Source of the DNA: Planctomycetota bacterium
GTDB taxonomy: Bacteria > Planctomycetota > Phycisphaerae > Phycisphaerales > SM1A02
Assembly: GCA_027295435.1 (NCBI GenBank)
Contig: JAPUKX010000275.1
Location: 1 to 10,129, forward strand
Direction: 5' to 3'
Length of the DNA stretch: 10,129 nucleotides
Every line of letters begins with the position of its first letter. Position 1 is the stretch's first letter. The translations under genes were made by a program, and so were the position numbers. Under the pieces are notes generated by a model, which was not told where the DNA came from, searched no databases, and saw nothing but the letters and a program-made list of their open reading frames with translations. This document shows, piece after piece, positions 4,893-10,129 of this stretch.

Positions 4893-7058
4893 CTACACAG
4901 CCATCACCTGGCCAACACGCTGCACGAATTGGTTGACTCTCTCGAAGATCGCCTCACAACCATCACCCCGGACAATCACGTGCCGATCGAAGGGCAGTTC
5001 CAAAAACACCTTGTTCTTGGAGCCGAGTCGAGCCACCAACGCTTTCGCGCCGTCAGGCCCGACAAGCGGATCAGCATCTGCCTGGATGATCAATGCCGGT
5101 GCGGTAACCGCAGAGAGACTCTTGCGGCACGCATTCATCGCGCGTCGAACTTCCCTGATGCCGGTGAGGTAATCCAGCTCGTAGTTGATGTCGGGGCTTT
5201 CGGTGTCGCTATTGGATCGGTGGAAGTGCCCGTTGCTGAGGCCGAGCTTCCTCATTGCACCATTCCACCGAACGATGGCCGGCACGAGCGGCGCTCGGCG
5301 ATCGCGCAATCGCATCGGTGCGTTGATGCTGAATACGCCGTCGATCTCTCCAGCGTGCCGAGCGGCCAGCATTAGCGCGAGAGTTCCTCCGAGTGAGAAT
5401 CCGCCGACGATAATTTCCTGGCAATGCTGGCGAATCACCGCATAGCCCCGCGTTAGGGAGTCCATCCAGTCCTGCCAGCTCACGTCAGTGAGTTGCTTGG
5501 GCGCTGTTCCATGGCCGGGGAGTCGTACGCCGTAGACACTGCATCCCTGGTGATGAAGGTACTCGGCCAGCGGGCGAACCTGTTCCGGGCACGCCAGGTA
5601 GCCGTGTGCCAGGACGATGCCGACCTTCCCGTTGTGCGATTCGAGGAAGAACGGTTCGCCGACGTCCTTGGGCTTCGACCCGTTGGGCTCAAACACGGAT
5701 GCATAATCGCGCTCATAGAGGCGAGCATCACTCTGCCGCAGCGCCAGAGACGTGCGCATCATCAACTGCGAGCTTGAGAGATTGACATAGCGATTGAGTG
5801 CTTCGACTGCGGGCTTGATCGGCTCCAACTCGTTGGCAATCACTTGGGTCATGTTCTTCAGCCGAATCTTGTGGAACTCATGGGGCTGGTCCAGAGCCGT
5901 GCGATTGACCACGTAGCAGCCGTCTTGGATCCGCAGGATTCCCTCGTTGCACGCCAGGCGGACGGCGCTCTCCCACGGGCCGAACGGCTCAGCGCTGACC
6001 AGCGACGTAATCCCGTCCAGAACCGACCGATGCAGCCGCACGGCGTCGCAATCAGTGAGCTGAGTAGCTGCGAGATACAGTGCCCTGCGCAGGTCTTCGA
6101 CGACGATTCGGTCGCCTTGGAACGCCCGAAGCGCGTAACAAAAGAGGTGATCGAAATTGATTTCGGTATTGTGGTAGATGGACCGCATACAGGCTTCGGT
6201 AAGCCGCTTCGCCTGTTGGCGAAGAAGGAAATCAGTCCGATTCGCTTCGGAGAACATGCCGATGACCCGTCGGGCCAGCGCGGTGACCTTGTCGAGGTAA
6301 TCGGCCGCCTCGATCGGCTCGCCGAAGTGGATGCAGATTTCCGAGCCGGCCAGCAGAATGCTGCCTTCGACTTGAAGTTCCTCGTCGAGGCGCGGGTCCA
6401 GCTCCCCGACCAGCAACTTCGCGAGACGGTTGATGAGATTCCGACTGGGGCGCATCGGGTAGAAGGTGAGCGTCACCGGCACCACGACGACGCCGGCCTG
6501 GCGGACCTCATCGGTCCCGTTGAGCCCGTAGGAGTCTTCGTAGTACTCAATTCGGCGCAGGTCATCCTCCTCGCAAGCCTTCAGGTACCGGTGCTTGCAC
6601 ATCTGGGCCTTCAGCGCGAGCATCGCAGCGCCGGTGTGCGGCGGACCGTGACGATCCGGGTTATTCAGCCGCAGACGGCCTTTGTGAACCATCTTCTTGT
6701 TCTTGATGAGGCCTCCTTCGGGGTAAATGACCCAGTCGTGCCGGCCGGTCATCAACTCGCGGATGATCGTTCGATTTCGGCGCGCATCTCGCGTGGACAT
6801 GCCGCCGAGCGCCTTGAAGTATTTTCCGAACAACCCCTTGAAAACACTGTGCGTGCCAAGGCTGCGGACCTGGCGGCCGGCATGTTGGAAGATGACGTAC
6901 GGAATGAGAAAGGTTTCGATGCGGGTGAAGTGATTGGCAACGAACAGCGTCGGCCGATCGACAAGGTTCTCCACGCCGGTCACTCGCAGTCTCACGCCGA
7001 GCATCGTCTTCAGGGCGCTCAGGCATGCGCAGGTAGTCTTGTATGCTGTCAAACCCAT
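4893..7058 (-). CDS. Fused PlsC-like acyltransferase / alpha-beta hydrolase
   Basis: This 721-residue protein has two recognisable enzyme modules. Residues 30-230 are a lysophospholipid/glycerophosphate acyltransferase-like domain: NHFTRIE at 42-48 replaces the usual NHxxxxD, with H43 and an acid at the +5 position (E48). YPEGG at 112-116 matches the FPEG substrate motif. Residues about 480-718 are an alpha/beta hydrolase of the monoglyceride lipase/carboxylesterase type: LAHGYLA (H485, oxyanion region), GFSLGG with nucleophile S555, ADPLV with D663, and H693, in the correct order for a catalytic triad. The region between them (about 260-475) is unrecognised and looks mostly helical. No signal peptide is apparent. 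The start is ATG 7058, overlapping the dehydrogenase stop by one base (TGATG); GTG at 7061 would add one residue. Its position as last gene of a beta-oxidation operon suggests acyl transfer or release from lipids that feed oxidation. The domains are secure; substrates are inferred. Confidence 0.9.
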   Translation of the reverse strand: MGLTAYKTTCACLSALKTMLGVRLRVTGVENLVDRPTLFVANHFTRIETFLIPYVIFQHAGRQVRSLGTHSVFKGLFGKYFKALGGMSTRDARRNRTIIRELMTGRHDWVIYPEGGLIKNKKMVHKGRLRLNNPDRHGPPHTGAAMLALKAQMCKHRYLKACEEDDLRRIEYYEDSYGLNGTDEVRQAGVVVVPVTLTFYPMRPSRNLINRLAKLLVGELDPRLDEELQVEGSILLAGSEICIHFGEPIEAADYLDKVTALARRVIGMFSEANRTDFLLRQQAKRLTEACMRSIYHNTEINFDHLFCYALRAFQGDRIVVEDLRRALYLAATQLTDCDAVRLHRSVLDGITSLVSAEPFGPWESAVRLACNEGILRIQDGCYVVNRTALDQPHEFHKIRLKNMTQVIANELEPIKPAVEALNRYVNLSSSQLMMRTSLALRQSDARLYERDYASVFEPNGSKPKDVGEPFFLESHNGKVGIVLAHGYLACPEQVRPLAEYLHHQGCSVYGVRLPGHGTAPKQLTDVSWQDWMDSLTRGYAVIRQHCQEIIVGGFSLGGTLALMLAARHAGEIDGVFSINAPMRLRDRRAPLVPAIVRWNGAMRKLGLSNGHFHRSNSDTESPDINYELDYLTGIREVRRAMNACRKSLSAVTAPALIIQADADPLVGPDGAKALVARLGSKNKVFLELPFDRHVIVRGDGCEAIFERVNQFVQRVGQVMAV

Positions 7059-9055
7059 CACGAGCGCTCTGCGACCGTGTTCAATCCGTCGTGCTCATAC
7101 TGTGCATTTGGAGCGACGAATTTCAATGAGGGGTCTGGCTGCTGTGGTGAGATGACGCCCTGCTCCATCCACTGAAACTCTCCGCTCAGGACCTGGGCAG
7201 CCAATGCAGTAGCAGATCGCTGATTCCCCCAACGGATCGCCTGAAAGTGCTGCTCAATTCGACGCCTTGCCTGCAAGCAAAAGAGCTCGGCCAGTTGCAA
7301 CGGATCACCCGGGGGATGTTCTTGTGAGGCGAGAGATCGTGCATACCCACACGTTGCGGCCATCGCAAACAGTTCGGTGCCAACATCCATGAGATGTCCA
7401 AGCAAGACCTGGCGGCGCTCAAGCTTCTGCCGATGGCGTGCCATCGCACCGAACATCGCCGCTGCCAACTTGTGCGAGGCACGGTCGATGTATCTGTAGT
7501 GACTCCGGAGGCGGCCCATCGACCGGTACCGCTTCGGCCAGACGCTTCCGAAGAGCTGCGCTGGATACCACCGTACATAGAAGCGAACAAGCCGGCCGGC
7601 CGCCTTGAGCTTGCGCTTCAGCGGGATACCATCGCGGAGCAGGTCGGCGGCAAGCTTCAGATGCGGATCCAGCGCCTCGCGCGCCAGGTACAGGCGCATG
7701 ATCTCAGAGGTCCCCTCGATAATTGTGTTGATGCGACAATCCCGCATCATGCGCTCGACGGGATACGCCGCTTCTCCACGGGCTCGCAACGACGCGGCTC
7801 GCTCATAGCCACGACCGCCGCGCAACTGCATCGTTTGGTCAACGATCTCCCAGGTCGCCTCGGTGCAGAAGAGCTTGGCCATCGCCGCCTCGATGCGGAT
7901 GTCCAAACCCCGGTCCACCCAGTGCGAGGTGAGCCAAGTCACAGCCTCGATCGCAAACGTCGTGCAGGCGATGAAGGCGATCTTCTGACTGCCGGCTTCG
8001 TGCCGGCCGATCGGCAAGCCCCATTGAACGCGATCATTGCCCCACTGCCGCACGATCGAGAGGCATTGTTTGCCGATACCAGCGCAGGCGGCGGGAAGGG
8101 TGAGCCGGCCGGTGTTGAGCGTCTTCAGCGCCAGCTTCAACCCGAGGCCCTCGCCCCAGATCACGTTCTCGGCGGGCACCTTGACGTTGTCAAACCGAAT
8201 CAAGCCGTTCTGGATCCCCCGCAGGCCCATGAAGTCGCAGCGGTGAGTCACTTCCACGCCGGGGCTGTCCGCCTCGACGATGAAGGCGGTGATCTGCGGA
8301 CACGCTCTGCCTCGAGACACCTTCGGCGCGGTTTGGGCCATCACGACGATCAACTGTGCAATCGGGCCGTTCGTGGTCCACAGCTTGACGCCGTTGAGGA
8401 TGTAATGAGCCCCATCATCGCTGAGCTTTGCGGTCGTGGTCATGCGTGCCGGGTCGGAGCCGACCTCCGCCTCGGTCAGGGCGAACGCAGACAGCTCACC
8501 CCCAGCGATGCGTCGCAGGTACTTGGCCTTCTGCGCTTCGGTGCCGAACATCTTCAACGGCTGCGGCACGCCGATCGATTGATGCGCGGACACGAGCACG
8601 GCGGTTGAGCCGCAATAGGAGGCAATTGCCATGATCACTCGGTTGTAATTGACCTGCGAGAAGCCGAGCCCGCCGTACTCCTGGGGCACCTTCATGCGAA
8701 AGACGCCCAGGCGCTTGAGACCTTCGATCACCTCTTGGGGGATGGTCCGCGTTTCATCGACTTCGTCAGGATCGAGGTGGTCGGTGAGGAACACCGAAAC
8801 CGCTCGCACCATCTCATCGCCGATGCGTCGGTCCGAGTCCGACTGCTTGGGAAACGGTGTCAGCATCGCGGGATCGAAACGTCCCAGACAGAGCTGAGCC
8901 GCGAAACCACCCTTGCCATCACCCTGGTCGCGCGCCGACTCGACCACCTCCATCGCGGCACGTTGGCCCCGGTTCATACCAGCAGTGCCAATGAGCAACT
9001 GTTCTTCGTGGCCGGCTGCTGCTTCTTTCGCTAGTTCGAGTGCTTTGTGCGACAT
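7058..9055 (-). CDS. Acyl-CoA dehydrogenase, very-long-chain-like with C-terminal extension
   Basis: This is a 665-residue FAD enzyme for the first step of beta-oxidation, oxidising acyl-CoA to trans-2-enoyl-CoA. After about 60 unassigned residues, the helical N-terminal domain includes LGVFRMKVPQEYGGLGFSQV. The FAD-contact motif is LTEAEVGSDPA (193-203; common form LTEpgaGSD), followed by LNGVKLWTTNG. RGGRGYE (412-418) precedes the catalytic base E447 in IIEGTSEIMRL. Ordinary dehydrogenases are about 380 residues. The extra ~200 C-terminal residues, basic and helical around WPKRYRSMGRLRSHYRY, resemble in size and placement the membrane-associating tail of VLCAD/ACAD9. AAGGA at 9065-9069 stands 9 nt before ATG 9055 and only 3 nt before ATG 9061, so I prefer 9055. 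It begins 15 bases after the FadJ-type gene and overlaps the start of the acyltransferase-hydrolase gene, so the three form one operon. Long-chain preference is inferred. Confidence 0.93.
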   Translation of the reverse strand: MSHKALELAKEAAAGHEEQLLIGTAGMNRGQRAAMEVVESARDQGDGKGGFAAQLCLGRFDPAMLTPFPKQSDSDRRIGDEMVRAVSVFLTDHLDPDEVDETRTIPQEVIEGLKRLGVFRMKVPQEYGGLGFSQVNYNRVIMAIASYCGSTAVLVSAHQSIGVPQPLKMFGTEAQKAKYLRRIAGGELSAFALTEAEVGSDPARMTTTAKLSDDGAHYILNGVKLWTTNGPIAQLIVVMAQTAPKVSRGRACPQITAFIVEADSPGVEVTHRCDFMGLRGIQNGLIRFDNVKVPAENVIWGEGLGLKLALKTLNTGRLTLPAACAGIGKQCLSIVRQWGNDRVQWGLPIGRHEAGSQKIAFIACTTFAIEAVTWLTSHWVDRGLDIRIEAAMAKLFCTEATWEIVDQTMQLRGGRGYERAASLRARGEAAYPVERMMRDCRINTIIEGTSEIMRLYLAREALDPHLKLAADLLRDGIPLKRKLKAAGRLVRFYVRWYPAQLFGSVWPKRYRSMGRLRSHYRYIDRASHKLAAAMFGAMARHRQKLERRQVLLGHLMDVGTELFAMAATCGYARSLASQEHPPGDPLQLAELFCLQARRRIEQHFQAIRWGNQRSATALAAQVLSGEFQWMEQGVISPQQPDPSLKFVAPNAQYEHDGLNTVAERS

Positions 9056-9064
9056 GATCATTCG

Positions 9065-9069
9065 TCCTT
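9065..9069 (-). promoter_or_regulatory. Ribosome binding site of the acyl-CoA dehydrogenase gene
   Basis: The minus strand reads AAGGA between the upstream TAA (9073-9071) and two in-frame ATGs. Spacing is 3 nt to ATG 9061 and 9 nt to ATG 9055, which favours 9055. Confidence 0.5.
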
Positions 9070-9070
9070 G

Positions 9071-10129
9071 TTATGCCGCGTGATCTTGATAGAAGTGGCC
9101 TCCGTTGCCGGCGATCTTTTCAATCAGAGGAGCCGGTTTGAAACGATCACCAAAGGTCGCCGCGAACTCGCTGAGGCGCCGCATAATCTCATCGATGCCG
9201 CGCTGATCCGCGTAACGCAATAAACCGCCGCGGAAGGGCGCGAATCCGGTGCCCATGACCATCGCCAGATCCAGCGCTTCGGGGTCATCCACAACGCCCT
9301 CTTCGATGCATCTCGCCGCTTCATTGACCATGATGAGTATGGCTCGATCGACGATCTCGTCGTCGGTCAACTCGCGAGCGGGAACGCCCTCCTGGTTGCG
9401 GACCTGCTCGACGAGCCGGGCAACCTCTCGGTTCGGCTTCTTCTGCCCGTTTCGATACAGATAGAACCCGGCCCCGGTCTTCCTGCCCAAGGTGTCAACC
9501 GATGCGGCGACGGCGCTGAGCGCGCCCGGCACATGCATCCGCGACCCATAAGCGGACTCAAGCACTTTCGCCACCTTGCAGCCGACGTCGAGGCCGACTT
9601 CATCAACCAGTGTGATCGGCCCCATGGGCATACCAAAGTCCTCCAGCAGCCGATCGATCCGTTGTGCCTCAACACCCTCCTCGAACATCCACGCCGACTC
9701 GATGAGATATGGCAGCAGGATGCGGTTGACCAGGAACCCCGCACACTCGCCGACGACGATCGGCGTCTTCCCCAATCGCCTGACCAACTCCACCGCAGCG
9801 ATAAGCGTATCTTGCGAAGTCTTGCGGGACGCGATCACCTCAACCAATGTCATGCGGTTGACTGGATTGAAAAAGTGCAGCCCGACGAAGCGCGTCGGCC
9901 GCTTCAGCGCGCCGGCCAATTCCCGAAGCGACAGCGACGACGTGTTGGTGCAGATGATGGTGTCACTGCGCACGTGCTTCTCGATCTCGGCGAGGACCCG
10001 TTTCTTGATTTCCAAGTCCTCTGCGACCGCCTCTACGACCACATCCGCACCGGCAAATCCGGTGTAGTCAATCGTGGGGGAAATGCGGTGCATGGCAAGG
10101 TTCATTTCGCCCGCGGTCATCTTTCGGCG
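9071..10129 (-). CDS. fadJ: FadB/FadJ-type multifunctional enzyme, 3-hydroxyacyl-CoA dehydrogenase part (partial, N-terminus outside window)
   Basis: About 352 C-terminal residues are visible. The frame stays open past the first ATG (10120) to the right edge, where RRKMTAGEMNLAMHRISPT reads as the inside of an NAD-binding domain, so the gene is cut. Seen in order are VVVEAVAEDLEIKKRV, TNTSSLSL, GLHFFNPVNRMTLVEVI (the His is the catalytic residue in 3-hydroxyacyl-CoA dehydrogenases) and GFLVNRILLPYL. A second C-terminal domain ends in GTGFAPFRGGLLRYADQRG and NGGHFYQ. Two tandem C-terminal domains with the GxGFxPFRGG signature are typical of the fused FadB/FadJ alpha subunits rather than single-domain HBD. 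An enoyl-CoA hydratase (crotonase) domain and the GxGxxG loop are therefore expected beyond the edge; that is inference. The enzyme oxidises 3-hydroxyacyl-CoA to 3-oxoacyl-CoA with NAD. It is first of the visible operon genes, with 15 bases between its stop and the dehydrogenase start. Confidence 0.9.
   Translation of the reverse strand, partial: RRKMTAGEMNLAMHRISPTIDYTGFAGADVVVEAVAEDLEIKKRVLAEIEKHVRSDTIICTNTSSLSLRELAGALKRPTRFVGLHFFNPVNRMTLVEVIASRKTSQDTLIAAVELVRRLGKTPIVVGECAGFLVNRILLPYLIESAWMFEEGVEAQRIDRLLEDFGMPMGPITLVDEVGLDVGCKVAKVLESAYGSRMHVPGALSAVAASVDTLGRKTGAGFYLYRNGQKKPNREVARLVEQVRNQEGVPARELTDDEIVDRAILIMVNEAARCIEEGVVDDPEALDLAMVMGTGFAPFRGGLLRYADQRGIDEIMRRLSEFAATFGDRFKPAPLIEKIAGNGGHFYQDHAA

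Noticed and set aside
4884..4902. Small inverted repeat GGCTG...CAGCC at the convergent junction, considered as a terminator
   Set aside because: The stem is only 5 bp with a 9-nt loop, has no T-run on either strand, and overlaps the end of the acyltransferase-hydrolase gene.
5844..7175. Long plus-strand open frame (443 codons) opposite the acyltransferase-hydrolase gene
   Set aside because: It lies wholly antisense to well-supported coding sequence, has no recognisable domain, and such frames are common in GC-rich genes with biased third positions.
7394..8608. Long plus-strand open frame (404 codons) opposite the acyl-CoA dehydrogenase gene
   Set aside because: It mirrors a gene with clear catalytic motifs; its translation is Arg/His/Pro-rich with no family pattern.
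1..10129. Defence system, phage, transposon, CRISPR array or RNA gene
   Set aside because: Looked for and not seen: no tandem repeats with spacers, no transposase or integrase motifs, no terminal inverted repeats, and no tRNA or rRNA signatures. The solitary HicB-like gene alone does not make a toxin-antitoxin locus.

Overview
The window is about 10 kb of GC-rich bacterial DNA that looks chromosomal and gene-dense. The best hint to the organism is the small protein at 2648-2956. It ends in a CxxCGYDLRG...PECG zinc-ribbon-like tail, a motif very common in small membrane proteins of Planctomycetota (especially Phycisphaerae-like genomes). The fused acyltransferase/hydrolase and the acyl-CoA dehydrogenase with a long C-terminal tail are of types I associate with planctomycetes and the old deltaproteobacteria. 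This placement is inferred from motifs, not from a search.

Layout. (1) 1-2956, minus strand: a compact run read right to left. It holds a small two-helix membrane protein with a degenerate zinc ribbon, a short orphan HicB-like protein, a membrane-anchored protein-L-isoaspartate O-methyltransferase (PCMT), and a polytopic membrane protein with a C-terminal spermidine-synthase-like Rossmann domain that runs off the left edge. The last three are tightly packed, with Shine-Dalgarno sites at or inside gene junctions. (2) 2957-3078: a divergent intergenic region. (3) 3079-4854, plus strand: a complete adenine deaminase standing alone. (4) 4893-10129, minus strand: a lipid-metabolism operon. Read right to left it is the C-terminal part of a FadB/FadJ-type multifunctional beta-oxidation enzyme (cut by the right edge), a VLCAD-like acyl-CoA dehydrogenase, and a large fusion of a PlsC-like acyltransferase, an unassigned central region and an alpha/beta hydrolase.

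How the genes fit together. The right-hand operon supplies the dehydrogenation, hydration (inferred to lie beyond the edge) and hydroxyacyl dehydrogenation steps of beta-oxidation. It is co-transcribed with a protein that may both esterify and hydrolyse acyl groups, so a link between membrane-lipid turnover and fatty-acid degradation is plausible. The left-hand cluster pairs two Rossmann-fold proteins of SAM-dependent ancestry that are both tethered to the membrane; the spermidine-synthase-like one has lost the usual catalytic signature, so its function is open. Adenine deaminase serves purine salvage and has no visible functional partner here.

No tRNA, rRNA, CRISPR array, insertion sequence or long repeat was seen. 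No stretch over 300 bases lacks a gene. The least described items are the acyltransferase-hydrolase fusion and the membrane PCMT/spermidine-synthase-like pair.
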